In this document: positions 7,148 through 14,423 of the stretch, piece after piece
How the letters are laid out: each line of letters starts with the position of its first letter
How positions within the stretch are numbered: position 1 is the first letter of the stretch
Virus record (IMG/VR): IMGVR_UViG_3300042090_002405
Coordinates: 17,288-81,287 of that record
Source of the DNA: a virus
Reading direction: 5' to 3' (one strand)
Length of the DNA: 64,000 nucleotides
Translations under genes and position numbers: made by a program
The notes under the pieces: model-generated
The model's database searches: none
What the model was told of the DNA's origin: nothing
What the model saw: the letters and a program-made list of their open reading frames with translations, nothing else

Positions 7148-8964
7148 AGGTCGTAGCAGTCGGCGATGGGATCTACGCCTTTCGGTGTTCGTACTTCTCT
7201 CGTGCGCTCGTTGATCACGCGAAGATGGTGCCGGGGATGCGCTTCGATGGCCCCTCGCGCGAGTGGAGAGGGTACGCCGACGCGTGCGCAGCTTTGGCGG
7301 CGCGCCTCCGACACGCCGGGCTAAAGTTGGACACGGACGATCTCCCCAGGCCGGACGCTTGGCGGACGGCGCCTACACCCTTCTTGTTCGCGACAAATGG
7401 ACTCCGCGACTATCAAGTCGAGGGCGTGCGCTTTTTGATCGCGCGGAGCACGCAGGGGGCACTCCTCGCCGACGGGATGCGGCTCGGAAAATCGCTGGAG
7501 GCGATTGTTGCCGCCCGCGCGATCAAGCAGAAGACGCTCGTTATCTGTCAATCACACGTCGTCGGGGTGTGGGGCCGTGATCCCGAAAGCCCCGTCGGGC
7601 CCGGTGAGATCGCGAAGTGGTGGCCCGACGCGTGGCTCTCCGGAGCCCTTCGGGGTGCCCCCGAGACGGGGGATGCGCCGGGGGTCGTCGTGCTTGAGGG
7701 CGTCCGTCCCGTTCCGAAGATGTGGCTGGCAGAGCACTCCTCCGCGGCGGTCGTCGTGGTCTCCTACGACATCGTCTACGCATGGACGGAGATCCTGAAA
7801 GAGTGGGATTTCAAGACTTTGATCATCGACGAAGGACACTGCATCTCGAACCACAAATCCCGGCGCAGCACGGCGATCGAAGAGCTCGCGGCGCACGCGA
7901 AAAGAAAGATGGTTCTCACGGGCACCCCGATGACGAACCGGCCCAGGGATCTGTTCAACGTGCTGGAAACGCTCGCCCCCGGCCGGTTCGGATGGTTCTT
8001 CACGCACGAAAGGCCCGACGGATCCGTTGGCGGATCCTTCTCGCGGCTGTTCTGCGACGCGAAGCAAAAGACGATCGGGAAGGGGCCCGAAGCCAGATCG
8101 GTTTGGGACTTCTCCGGCTCTAGTAATCTGGACCCGGAAGGGATCGGGGGCTTGGCGATTGCCCCCGAAGAGAGCCTTCGTTCTCGATTGGCGTATCTGA
8201 TGCTTCGGCGCGTAAAGTCCGAAGTCGATTCTCAGCTTCCGCCGAAGACTCGCCAGGTCATCGACGTTCGTATCCCGGCCACCAAGATGGTCACGATAAC
8301 GGGATCGATGATGTCCGATCGTGGGGCCCTTCGCAGGGCTCTAGATCTGTCGGCGGACGGGAAGATAAAGGCCGTTGTCGATCTTCTTCGTACGCACGTC
8401 GAGGAGGGCGAAAAGGTCATCTGCTTTTGCTACCGGCGACTCTTCGCCGAAACTCTCGCAAAGGAGCTCAAGAAGAAGGGCGCTTCGGCGGAGTACGTGC
8501 ACGGCGGGTTGGTCCAACGTCAGAGAGACGAGCGAATCTTGCTCTGCCGCAAGAGCCCCGAACCGTGCGTGCTCTGCGCGACCATCGACACAACCTCGAC
8601 GGGTATCGATCTATCCTTCTCGTCAGTTGCAGTGTTCGCTGAACTCTCTTGGGAGCCGCACGAACTCGTGCAAGCCGAGGAAAGGATCTATCGTTTCGGC
8701 TCTTCGGAGAAACCCCTCGTGCAGTACATCATCGCGAAGGGTACGGGCGACGAGCTCATCGTCCGTGCGGTAGTCAATAAGCTGGATGACTTCGAGAAGG
8801 CCATCGGGAAGACTGGGGATCGGATGAAGGAAGATCTCTCGGGTGGGCTCCGCGGCGAGGCCGCTTTGCGGCGGCTGGCGGGAGCCCTCGCAGAGATGCA
8901 ACAGGCAGCGCCCCCGAAAGGGAGAGCCGGCAAGAAAAGAAAGAGCGCGGGAGTCGAGCGATGA
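7144..8964 (+). CDS. SNF2/SWI2-type DNA translocase (SMARCAL1-like layout)
   Basis: 606 residues from a GTG in a GTGA overlap. The first 90 residues (small beta-rich domain with REWRGY) look like the HARP-type annealing module that precedes the ATPase in SMARCAL1-like proteins. RecA lobe 1: Q motif LRDYQVEGVRFL, Walker A DGMRLGKS, DEGH box, LTGTP. Lobe 2: VICFCYRR, DTTSTGIDLS, QAEERIYRFGS (Arg-finger motif VI). Probably remodels forks or anneals strands. Lys-rich C-terminus. Confidence 0.88.
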   Translation: MKVVAVGDGIYAFRCSYFSRALVDHAKMVPGMRFDGPSREWRGYADACAALAARLRHAGLKLDTDDLPRPDAWRTAPTPFLFATNGLRDYQVEGVRFLIARSTQGALLADGMRLGKSLEAIVAARAIKQKTLVICQSHVVGVWGRDPESPVGPGEIAKWWPDAWLSGALRGAPETGDAPGVVVLEGVRPVPKMWLAEHSSAAVVVVSYDIVYAWTEILKEWDFKTLIIDEGHCISNHKSRRSTAIEELAAHAKRKMVLTGTPMTNRPRDLFNVLETLAPGRFGWFFTHERPDGSVGGSFSRLFCDAKQKTIGKGPEARSVWDFSGSSNLDPEGIGGLAIAPEESLRSRLAYLMLRRVKSEVDSQLPPKTRQVIDVRIPATKMVTITGSMMSDRGALRRALDLSADGKIKAVVDLLRTHVEEGEKVICFCYRRLFAETLAKELKKKGASAEYVHGGLVQRQRDERILLCRKSPEPCVLCATIDTTSTGIDLSFSSVAVFAELSWEPHELVQAEERIYRFGSSEKPLVQYIIAKGTGDELIVRAVVNKLDDFEKAIGKTGDRMKEDLSGGLRGEAALRRLAGALAEMQQAAPPKGRAGKKRKSAGVER

Positions 8965-9225
8965 CCAACGGACGAGAACACGAACAAGCAAAAGACGGGC
9001 GGCGAGGGTGAAGATTCGATCGAGGACGTATGCCTTCTATCCTGCGACATTTGCGGCCAGGAAGAGATCGCGGAGGAAGTAGACGAGTTTTGGGTCACGT
9101 TCACGGCCCCTACGGCCTTCGAAGTGCTCGTGTGCGACGATTGCGCCGACGACTCGAAAAACCTCGAGAGGGCTCTTCAGATATTCCTGGAAACGCGTGC
9201 AGCTAGCAGAATGCTGGCATCATGA
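8965..9225 (+). CDS. Zinc-ribbon protein lacking an in-frame start
   Basis: Translated by hand: about 86 residues in the same frame as the SNF2 gene, directly after its TGA. CDICG and CDDC pairs (about 26 residues apart) form a zinc ribbon; the stop overlaps the next ATG by ATGA. No ATG, GTG or TTG lies between the SNF2 stop and the ribbon in this frame. The ATG at 8961 starts a different frame that ends after 16 codons. A one-base slip near the AAAAG at about 8990 would join that ATG to the ribbon. Otherwise readthrough or an assembly indel. Confidence 0.5.
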   Translation, partial: PTDENTNKQKTGGEGEDSIEDVCLLSCDICGQEEIAEEVDEFWVTFTAPTAFEVLVCDDCADDSKNLERALQIFLETRAASRMLAS

Positions 9226-9830
9226 GCACGGGCATGCACCCGAAAGATCGTTTCGCGCAGCTAACCGCCCTCGTCCAAAGGGAGCTGCCCTCTTTGGGGG
9301 AGTGCGCCGCGCCCGCGCGGCGCCCCTCCAAGGCCGGCTGGAGCGCCTCCGAGGTGCTCAAGGCCCTCCAGGAGGGACGGAAGAAAGAAGACGAGGCAAG
9401 GCGCAAGCGACGCGGACGCATCTTGGCGATGATGGCGTGCGCATGGCGAGAACGAGCATACGTGGGTTTTCTTGAGCGACGACTCCCCGCGTTCCGGTGC
9501 GGGGATCAAACAGTCCGCGTGGTCACAATCGTTCAGGCAGACGGGGCACGGCTCGTGGCTGCACACGGCGCACGGTTGCTGCTCGCACTCGGCGCACGCG
9601 ATCTCCAAAAGAGCATCGTCGTACTCGAGCGGCGGTTGCGACGTCCAACCGGAGAGGTGCGGGCGAATCCTGGCTCGTCTCATCGCGGCTTGCCGTGCGA
9701 GCGAATCACGCCGGAGTCTATCCGCGTCCGCTCGGACTTCTGCAACGGGTACCCCGTCGAGAAGGCAAACTCAGGACCTGGCAGTCGTCCTCCGCCGTCG
9801 ACCCGTCAATCTCGACCAACAAGACGTTAG
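9222..9830 (+). CDS. Basic helical protein, 3' part doubtful
   Basis: Opens with MSTGMHPKDRFAQLTAL; the first 85 residues have good alternating helix character and a Lys/Arg-rich centre, with an ATGA overlap to the zinc-ribbon gene. From about residue 90 on the sequence loses protein character and lies opposite a Cys-rich minus-strand frame. The true end may be earlier (around 9480) if a base is missing. Function unknown; last gene of the rightward replication operon. Confidence 0.45.
   Translation: MSTGMHPKDRFAQLTALVQRELPSLGECAAPARRPSKAGWSASEVLKALQEGRKKEDEARRKRRGRILAMMACAWRERAYVGFLERRLPAFRCGDQTVRVVTIVQADGARLVAAHGARLLLALGARDLQKSIVVLERRLRRPTGEVRANPGSSHRGLPCERITPESIRVRSDFCNGYPVEKANSGPGSRPPPSTRQSRPTRR
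9261..9683 (-). CDS. Cys-rich zinc protein, C-terminal part (probable frameshift)
   Basis: The frame carries CAEC, CAVC, CPVC, C and HADC within about 40 residues after YDDALLEIA, a dense multi-zinc cluster. The same frame stays open upstream of this ATG (helix AEVRADADRLRRDSLARQAAM) to a stop near 9765, so the ATG at 9683 is probably internal. It appears to continue the 9718-9873 gene after a one-base frame change. Convergent with, and antisense to, the 3' part of the 9222 gene, so only one of the two can be right over 9261-9480. Confidence 0.45.
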   Translation of the reverse strand: MRRARIRPHLSGWTSQPPLEYDDALLEIACAECEQQPCAVCSHEPCPVCLNDCDHADCLIPAPERGESSLKKTHVCSFSPCARHHRQDASASLAPCLVFFLPSLLEGLEHLGGAPAGLGGAPRGRGALPQRGQLPLDEGG

Positions 9831-9873
9831 GATGTTCGAAGGTTGCTTCGCATGCTTGGCAACGAAAGTTCAC
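9718..9873 (-). CDS. Zinc-finger protein, N-terminal part (probable frameshift)
   Basis: 51 residues from a GTG in a GTGA overlap with the winged-helix gene. It begins NFRCQACEATFEHPNV, a CxxC zinc knuckle, and reads well to about residue 33, then turns into a low-quality tail ending at 9718. The good reading continues in another frame (see the 9261-9683 entry). Together they would make one protein of about 110 or more residues rich in zinc knuckles. Confidence 0.5.
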   Translation of the reverse strand: MNFRCQACEATFEHPNVLLVEIDGSTAEDDCQVLSLPSRRGTRCRSPSGRG

Positions 9874-10265
9874 GTTGCGGTTCTCTTGCCGTTGCCGATC
9901 GTGTACGTCGTCGCTCTCTTGTTGCCCGATTTCTTGATCCGCTTCTCTTTCAGAGCCAGGGCGATGGGCCGGGGAAGCTCTTTCGCCTCGAGTCCGAGTT
10001 TTTCGCGGAGCGCTTCGGCCCGGAGCCCTTCGGGGGCCTTTGCGAGCAAAGAGCAGATCTTGTCGACAACCGCGCCGACGTCAGCGGCGGAGCGACGGGG
10101 GAGCCGGCCCGAGGCATTCCTCTTTTTTCGAGCCCCCAACGTCGGCGACGCCGCGGGGGCGGTACCGTTCGGCTTCACCTTCTTAATGACTTCGTTCAGG
10201 ACCATCGCGCGGATAGCAGCGACGAGCTCTTCCACCTTTTGCTCTACTTGTGCCGAGGTCGACAT
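9870..10265 (-). CDS. Winged-helix DNA-binding protein
   Basis: 131 residues. An N-terminal helix (EQKVEELVAAIRAMVLNEV) is followed by a basic linker and a C-terminal winged helix: VDKICSLLAKAPEGLRAEALREKLGL, then LPRPIALALKEKRIKKSGNKRATTYTIG, the usual helix-turn-helix plus wing. Likely a transcription regulator or chromatin-like protein, probably dimeric. Divergent from the 10362 gene across a 96-bp promoter space. Confidence 0.65.
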   Translation of the reverse strand: MSTSAQVEQKVEELVAAIRAMVLNEVIKKVKPNGTAPAASPTLGARKKRNASGRLPRRSAADVGAVVDKICSLLAKAPEGLRAEALREKLGLEAKELPRPIALALKEKRIKKSGNKRATTYTIGNGKRTAT

Positions 10266-10361
10266 GAGTATTCTTTCTTCCTTCCTTCCGAGGCCACCGT
10301 AGCGTCCTCGTAGCTCGCCGTCAACCCGTGAGCTTGACTGAGCTACATAGGAGGTGGCACA

Positions 10362-10577
10362 ATGGCGGCTGGCATGAAAAAGAAGGAGAGAAAGCCCAAG
10401 GGCGTCAAGAAGGACCTAACCAAGGTCCGCATGCTTCGTATGGGAGCCGATCTCGAGGCACGCATATGTGAACATCAGGCACGCGTCGAGGGGGAGACCG
10501 GATACGCGATTCAGGGGGGCTTTTCGGGTATGGTGCGCCTCCTGCTTGAGGAGGCCTTGGAGAGTCACTATGGATGA
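10362..10577 (+). CDS. Small basic protein, RHH-like, first gene of the small-gene array
   Basis: 71 residues with a strong AGGAGG ribosome site. Lys-rich N-terminus, then LTKVRMLRMGADLEARICEHQARVEGETGY and a C-terminal helix, compatible with a ribbon-helix-helix fold. TTGACT at about 10334 may be a -35 element. Ends in an ATGA overlap with the next gene. Confidence 0.6.
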   Translation: MAAGMKKKERKPKGVKKDLTKVRMLRMGADLEARICEHQARVEGETGYAIQGGFSGMVRLLLEEALESHYG

Positions 10578-10825
10578 AGCGAATGACAAGAGCTGAGTTC
10601 ATACAACGAGCCGTCCTCGCCGTCAGCGATCGCCGTTCTATATCCGACGCGGTTGACCTCGCCAACGCGCTTGAATCATCTGGAAAGGCACCGTGGGACG
10701 ACACGAAAGAAAATCGCCAGAACCGCGAGCAAATGATGTTCGGCGGGTGCCCTACTTGCGAGCGGTATCTTGACATCATCGCCGAACTGAAGACCGCCGA
10801 ACTGAAACGCAATCGGCAAGCGTAA
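10574..10825 (+). CDS. Small protein with C-terminal CPTC pair
   Basis: 83 residues, mostly helical (AEFIQRAVLAVSDRRSISDAVDLANAL), with one CPTCERY zinc-type pair near residue 59 and a helical end. Coupled by ATGA to the gene before. Function unknown. Confidence 0.55.
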   Translation: MKRMTRAEFIQRAVLAVSDRRSISDAVDLANALESSGKAPWDDTKENRQNREQMMFGGCPTCERYLDIIAELKTAELKRNRQA

Positions 10826-10925
10826 GCATCATCGGGCGCGTTGCGGCCACGTGCCGCCAGGTAGGAAGAGAGGAATCCGCCAAAATGCTCGAGGCGGTGG
10901 CGCGCGAAGTAAGCGCACGTGACAG

Positions 10926-11222
10926 ATGACTCAGCGACCCTACCGCGAACTAGCGCTTGTCGCGCCACGCGTCGATGAGCTGGCGACACCCTTGTCACCG
11001 CTCAGCAAGACACGGTGTCCAAAATGTACCGCAATACCTGAATTCTCAGCATTCGCTTCTTCATACAAATCCGATCCAATCGTATTCAGTGGCCGTGGCC
11101 TATGCACTGGGCGGAAGATCGGGCACGAGACGCGCGAGCATTTTCACGTCAAATGCAGAGTCTGCAAATCGCGTTTCTTGATGGCACCGGCGGATAGCCC
11201 CTCTCCGATGGATGACAAATGA
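10926..11222 (+). CDS. Zinc-ribbon protein
   Basis: 98 residues with CPKC at about 31-34 and CRVC at about 77-80, enough for a four-Cys ribbon, and a His-rich segment (HETREHFHVKC) before the second pair. Function unknown. ATGA overlap with the next gene. The 100 bases before it hold only an unsupported short frame. Confidence 0.6.
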   Translation: MTQRPYRELALVAPRVDELATPLSPLSKTRCPKCTAIPEFSAFASSYKSDPIVFSGRGLCTGRKIGHETREHFHVKCRVCKSRFLMAPADSPSPMDDK

Positions 11223-11524
11223 CCGACTACATCCGCACCGATGCCGAGCTCGCTCATCAGCACGCCTACGAGGCGCGCGAAGCCGCCCGGCATGCCGTCG
11301 CGGCGATCCACTACCGCATCGTCGAGAGCGCCCCGCCGCCGGCGGACATCATCACCCGCGGGGCCGCATGGCGCGTCGTCCGCGAGATCTCCAAAAAGCA
11401 GGAATGGAGCGGATGGTTTTTCAGACGCGTAGAGGCCGCTGCGTACCGCGACGAGCAGATGCGACGAGACAGAGCAGCGGCGCAGAGGCTAGGGATTCAT
11501 GTGCACGTGACGGGCGATCGATGA
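11219..11524 (+). CDS. Small helical protein
   Basis: 101 residues. Long Ala/His-rich helices (AELAHQHAYEAREAARHAVAAIHYR), then WRVVREISKKQEWSGWFFRRVEAAAYRDE. No known motif recognised. ATGA overlaps on both sides place it firmly in the small-gene operon. Confidence 0.6.
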   Translation: MTDYIRTDAELAHQHAYEAREAARHAVAAIHYRIVESAPPPADIITRGAAWRVVREISKKQEWSGWFFRRVEAAAYRDEQMRRDRAAAQRLGIHVHVTGDR

Positions 11525-11733
11525 CCACCGTCGGCGTCTCCGGCATGGGCCGCGATCAACTGATTGCGCTGCTCCACGCAACCGCCGACGAGCGGGATGC
11601 AATGCGCAAGGCGCTCCAGGACACCCTCAGCGTCATCGCTAAGGAGGCCGAAACACCGCATGCACGCCATGGCGATCTTGATCGGCGCATCAAGGACATC
11701 GAACAGTTAGCTCGCGTTGCGCTTTGGTTGTAA
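11521..11733 (+). CDS. Small coiled-coil-like protein
   Basis: 70 residues, charged heptad-like helix (ADERDAMRKALQDTLSVIAKEAE, then DLDRRIKDIEQLARVALWL). Start at the ATGA overlap with the previous gene. Function unknown. Confidence 0.6.
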   Translation: MTTVGVSGMGRDQLIALLHATADERDAMRKALQDTLSVIAKEAETPHARHGDLDRRIKDIEQLARVALWL

Positions 11734-11745
11734 CGGAGGAATCCT

Positions 11746-12012
11746 ATGGACGCACGACAGAAAGCAAAAGACCTGATAACCCTCGCCCTCGACGAGCGCA
11801 CCCCAGAAAAGGAGCGGATTTCGGCCGCTTTTGGATGCCTGAAGGTGATCGCGAAAAACGGGCTCCTCGACAGTCCTCTTGACGGCATCCTCAGCAGCGA
11901 TAACGAGACGGTACAGGCCGCTGCGACAATCTTCGAGGCGTTGTCCAACCCCGTCCTCGTGAAGAGCGTACGGAAGATCGCGGGCGGGTTCAGCCGGGGG
12001 CGGCGGCGATGA
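11746..12012 (+). CDS. Small helical protein, DUF2786-like N-terminus
   Basis: 88 residues with GGAGG ribosome site. KAKDLITLALDERTPEKERISAAFGCLKVIAKNGLL resembles the helical repeat of DUF2786 proteins, which phages and plasmids carry with unknown role. Basic C-terminus (FSRGRRR). Confidence 0.55.
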   Translation: MDARQKAKDLITLALDERTPEKERISAAFGCLKVIAKNGLLDSPLDGILSSDNETVQAAATIFEALSNPVLVKSVRKIAGGFSRGRRR

Positions 12013-12311
12013 GCATGCGGGGTGAACCGGCACGAGAGTGGTTCACTTTATTTGAAAATAGAGTGAAAATATTGGAGGGGAAGGTGCGGCGGCTCGAAGA
12101 AAGGAGCGTTCAACCCTCCGTCGAGACGACGACGGGCACCGAGGACATGAACGCCGCCCGTGAGTGGCTCCGCCGCGAAGCGACCGAAGCGCCGTACGAG
12201 GGCCAGCGGGAGCGGCTTGCCGCCTTGCTCGCGAAAACGCGTCGGGATGCGCTGGAGCGAGCGATGCTATATGCGTGGAAATCGCCGCAGAATGTGTTCA
12301 GGAAGGCATGA
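12009..12311 (+). CDS. Small helical protein
   Basis: 100 residues: coiled-coil helix FTLFENRVKILEGKVRRLEER, a polar linker, then a second helical region (AAREWLRREA, QRERLAALLAKTRRDALERAMLYAW). Unknown function; ATGA overlaps at both ends. Confidence 0.55.
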   Translation: MSMRGEPAREWFTLFENRVKILEGKVRRLEERSVQPSVETTTGTEDMNAAREWLRREATEAPYEGQRERLAALLAKTRRDALERAMLYAWKSPQNVFRKA

Positions 12312-12364
12312 GAGACGGGGCGTTGCTCTGTAAAGGATACATCGAGGCGCTAATCGGAAAGTAG
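12308..12364 (+). CDS. Possible 18-residue microprotein
   Basis: ATG in an ATGA overlap with the preceding stop, reading MRDGALLCKGYIEALIGK. Its placement follows the operon's coupling pattern, but it is too short to test by composition. It ends just before the convergent minus-strand gene. Confidence 0.25.
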   Translation: MRDGALLCKGYIEALIGK

Positions 12365-12366
12365 GA

Positions 12367-12732
12367 TCAGCTACAGAGCTTCGCGATCCCCTCCTTGATC
12401 AGCCCCTCGAGGGGCTCCCCGGCGACCACCCGCGGGCGCACCGTCGCGGCGAACGCCCGAACAGCGGGCGCCCGGAACCCCATCCCGACTAGGGCATGCG
12501 TGAGCTGCTCCTCCTTCGGGCCCTCCCCTGCCTTCTCGGCCGGCTTCGGCGCGGTCTCCGGGGCCCTCGGGGCCTTCGCCGGGCTCTTCATGGCCCCCGC
12601 CAGCCATGCTACCGCCCTCGTCATCGCCTGTAGCGCCCTAGCAGCCAGCTCGAGGAGTCCGGCGGTCAAGCCGAGCACCCCGGCGACGAGCCCGAAGACG
12701 GCAACCAAGAGGCGGATGACGGCACGTTTCAT
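12367..12732 (-). CDS. Membrane-anchored protein with RuvA-C/UBA-like domain
   Basis: 121 residues. Residues about 5-47 form one or two hydrophobic helices (membrane anchor), followed by an Ala/Pro/Lys linker. The last 45 residues (THALVGMGFRAPAVRAFA, then PLEGLIKEGIAKL) have the three-helix pattern of the RuvA C-terminal domain, which in RuvA touches the RuvB motor. Here it is tied to a membrane. Good AGGAGGA site before the ATG. Convergent with the small-gene operon. Confidence 0.55.
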   Translation of the reverse strand: MKRAVIRLLVAVFGLVAGVLGLTAGLLELAARALQAMTRAVAWLAGAMKSPAKAPRAPETAPKPAEKAGEGPKEEQLTHALVGMGFRAPAVRAFAATVRPRVVAGEPLEGLIKEGIAKLCS

Positions 12733-12825
12733 GATCTGTCCTCCTGCGCGCGGATCCTGTCTGCACCTCTATTCTAACCATCTGGGATTCGGCGTCAACC
12801 AGCGACGTTCTTTAGGTTGCAGTGG

Positions 12826-12860
12826 TTGACAAGGAATCGCACTGGGATTATTGTGAGGGT
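12826..12860 (+). promoter_or_regulatory. Sigma-70-type promoter, probably leaderless
   Basis: TTGACA at 12826-12831, 17-nt spacer, TATTGT at 12849-12854, then six bases to an ATG at 12861. This is the best consensus promoter in the window. Transcription should start at or very near that ATG. Confidence 0.65.
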
Positions 12861-13142
12861 ATGAAGACGGCGCGAAAGACCTCGACGACGAAGAAGACCA
12901 CGAAGAAGTTTGCCCCGGTATTGGTTCCACCACCCACATTCGGAGATTTGCATGACCCTCGCCGATTTAGAACTCGAGCTCGCCAAGCGCGGTGTCGTTC
13001 TCGCGGTTCACCGATCAGCCGGCCGCTGGCTTGCTCTCGTCACGGGAGAGGTGAGTGGTACCGGCGAGTCATTGGAACTAGACGTGGCGGTCTATCGAGC
13101 GCTAGCAAAGTTCGACGAAAAAATAGCGCAGAGCTTCTGTAA
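12861..13142 (+). CDS. Lys/Thr-rich small protein at a leaderless start (doubtful)
   Basis: Starts MKTARKTSTTKKTTKKFAP six bases after a TATTGT box. The first 30 residues look like a basic disordered tail, then the frame turns Arg-rich while the 12952 gene in another frame takes over. Either a short overlapping protein or the true N-terminus of the 12952 protein if one base is missing near 12950. Confidence 0.3.
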   Translation: MKTARKTSTTKKTTKKFAPVLVPPPTFGDLHDPRRFRTRARQARCRSRGSPISRPLACSRHGRGEWYRRVIGTRRGGLSSASKVRRKNSAELL

Positions 13143-13155
13143 GGGGTCAGCGTGA
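12952..13155 (+). CDS. Small protein of unknown function
   Basis: 67 residues: TLADLELELAKRGVVLAVHRSAGRWLALVTGEVSG then SLELDVAVYRALAKFDEKI, an alternating alpha/beta pattern with good coding character. GGAG lies a few bases before the ATG. GTGA overlap with the next gene. Confidence 0.6.
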   Translation: MTLADLELELAKRGVVLAVHRSAGRWLALVTGEVSGTGESLELDVAVYRALAKFDEKIAQSFCKGSA

Positions 13156-13322
13156 CCTCCGGGCGCCCTCGTCGCGGCGGTCCTCGTCGATCAAAATACG
13201 CCCTCCAGCACCCCTATTGCTGCCCCGTCTGCGGCGGTGCGATGCGTGAAACTTCAGGGATGGTGCGTGTTCTGGTTTGCGCCGATCGCACGTGCGCACC
13301 GGCCTTTTATCGAAAGGGATGA
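13152..13322 (+). CDS. 56-residue zinc-ribbon protein
   Basis: Hand-translated from a GTG in a GTGA overlap. Basic N-terminus (TSGRPRRGGPRRSKY), then CCPVCGG and VCADRTC pairs, a compact four-Cys zinc ribbon, ending FYRKG. Likely nucleic-acid or protein binding. ATGA overlap with the next gene. Confidence 0.6.
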   Translation: MTSGRPRRGGPRRSKYALQHPYCCPVCGGAMRETSGMVRVLVCADRTCAPAFYRKG

Positions 13323-13501
13323 AAATGTGGACGATCGAGTGCCGATGGGCGAAAGAGGGATGCGAGTGGGTGCGGCAGGTCGACTTGGATGGCCGACCAT
13401 CCGTGTATTACTCGCACCAAGAGGCCGCACAGGACGCGGCGACGCTAAACGACATGGCGGGGGCGACGGGTTGGGAGTTCCGGGCGGTCGTGGCGCCATG
13501 A
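13319..13501 (+). CDS. Small protein with two Cys in an amphipathic strand
   Basis: 60 residues: MKMWTIECRWAKEGCEWVRQVDLDGRPSV then a helix (HQEAAQDAATLNDM). Start at the ATGA overlap. Function unknown. Confidence 0.6.
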   Translation: MKMWTIECRWAKEGCEWVRQVDLDGRPSVYYSHQEAAQDAATLNDMAGATGWEFRAVVAP

Positions 13502-13665
13502 ACCATCTGTCGCGAGACGAGCTAAGCCTCGTTCGGGCCTTTTTGCGGGATCGGCAGGGCCAGGTTGTTCCGACGCCGCGTGCTTGGATTACGGCACTCC
13601 TGGACGAGGTCGAGCAACGTCGACGCGCCTCCAACGAAGACGACGAGGTAGAGAAGAAGTCATGA
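13498..13665 (+). CDS. Small helical protein
   Basis: 55 residues: SRDELSLVRAFLRDRQGQVVPTPRAWITALLDEVEQRRRA and an acidic end. ATGA overlaps on both sides. Unknown function. Confidence 0.55.
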   Translation: MNHLSRDELSLVRAFLRDRQGQVVPTPRAWITALLDEVEQRRRASNEDDEVEKKS

Positions 13666-13850
13666 CTGACAAGGAAGAGAGCAGTATCCAGATAGCCGTA
13701 CGCCTTCCGGAGTCCTGGCTCAGGGAGCTCGACGACTTCGCCAAGGCGGCGTCCGAGCCGGGACGGCAGACGTACCGTGCGGACGTGCATCGAATGGCAC
13801 TTCGTCGCGGGCTTGATCTTTTGGCGAAAGAGCGCAAGAAGCGGGGATGA
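13662..13850 (+). CDS. Ribbon-helix-helix DNA-binding protein
   Basis: 62 residues. A strand (IQIAVRLPESW), then helix LRELDDFAKAASE, a turn, and helix YRADVHRMALRRGLDLLAKE: the standard RHH layout of antitoxin or Arc-like repressors. No partner toxin gene is recognisable beside it, so a regulatory role in this operon is more likely. Confidence 0.65.
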   Translation: MTDKEESSIQIAVRLPESWLRELDDFAKAASEPGRQTYRADVHRMALRRGLDLLAKERKKRG

Positions 13851-14056
13851 GAAAAGTAGAGGAGGAACCCGTCTGCCCCGCGGCCATTGCCGGGACGGAT
13901 CCCTCGTGGGTGCCCCGAACGCCCGATCTGCGCTTCGGGCTGCGCAACGGCCGGCTCTGCTCACTGCCGCAGAGACTGTCGCTGAAGCCGACGGTAGAGG
14001 AAATGATCGTCGTCGACGAGCCCACCGAGGGGGACCGGAACGAAGAGGCAAGATGA
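13847..14056 (+). CDS. Small protein of unknown function
   Basis: 69 residues with Pro-rich middle (DPSWVPRTPDLRFGLRNGRL) and acidic C-terminus. Coupled by ATGA at both ends. No family recognised. Confidence 0.5.
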   Translation: MRKVEEEPVCPAAIAGTDPSWVPRTPDLRFGLRNGRLCSLPQRLSLKPTVEEMIVVDEPTEGDRNEEAR

Positions 14057-14250
14057 AGACGTGTATCGTGTGCGATTGTCGCGACAGCGGCTCGGAAGGT
14101 TTGCCGGATGCGCTCTTACAGGGCGCGGCGACTACTACTCTCGCCTTTGTTCTTGAAGAGGGCGTCACGGCTGCAAGAGACGGTTTGTGTGGTCGACACC
14201 GGACGTTGGTAGAGGCGGCGCGGGAGATAGCTAGAGGAATGCGGCAATGA
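14053..14250 (+). CDS. Small Cys-containing protein
   Basis: 65 residues starting MKTCIVCDCRDSGSEG (CxxCxC), with LCGRHRTLVEAAREIARGM near the end; the CxxC and C/H residues could bind one zinc. ATGA overlaps. Function unknown. Confidence 0.6.
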   Translation: MKTCIVCDCRDSGSEGLPDALLQGAATTTLAFVLEEGVTAARDGLCGRHRTLVEAAREIARGMRQ

Positions 14251-14423
14251 GACTCGTGGTCATCGAAAGCCCGTACGGGCGCAATGTAGACGGCTCCGTT
14301 GCCATGCGAGCGCATATGTGCAAACACGACCGAGGGGCCGAGTGGGAGTCGGAGGTGTGTCACGATTGCGGGATGCGGTTGAAGGGAACGGGGCGCCCTC
14401 ATCCGGTAGAATATGACGAATGA
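14247..14423 (+). CDS. 58-residue zinc-knuckle protein
   Basis: Hand-translated. Begins RLVVIESPYGRNVDG, then HMCKHDRGAEW and EVCHDCGMRLKG: C/H and CxxC give one zinc site. The SPYG start resembles small phage proteins that begin an alpha/beta fold. ATGA overlaps on both sides. Confidence 0.6.
   Translation: MRLVVIESPYGRNVDGSVAMRAHMCKHDRGAEWESEVCHDCGMRLKGTGRPHPVEYDE

Noticed and set aside
9472-10302. 276-residue plus-strand frame
   Set aside because: Antisense to the winged-helix gene, with Ser/Arg/Phe composition unlike its neighbours.
10826-10925. Short frame ending AREVSARDR
   Set aside because: No acceptable start codon upstream of the best-looking part, and only 14 codons from its ATG.
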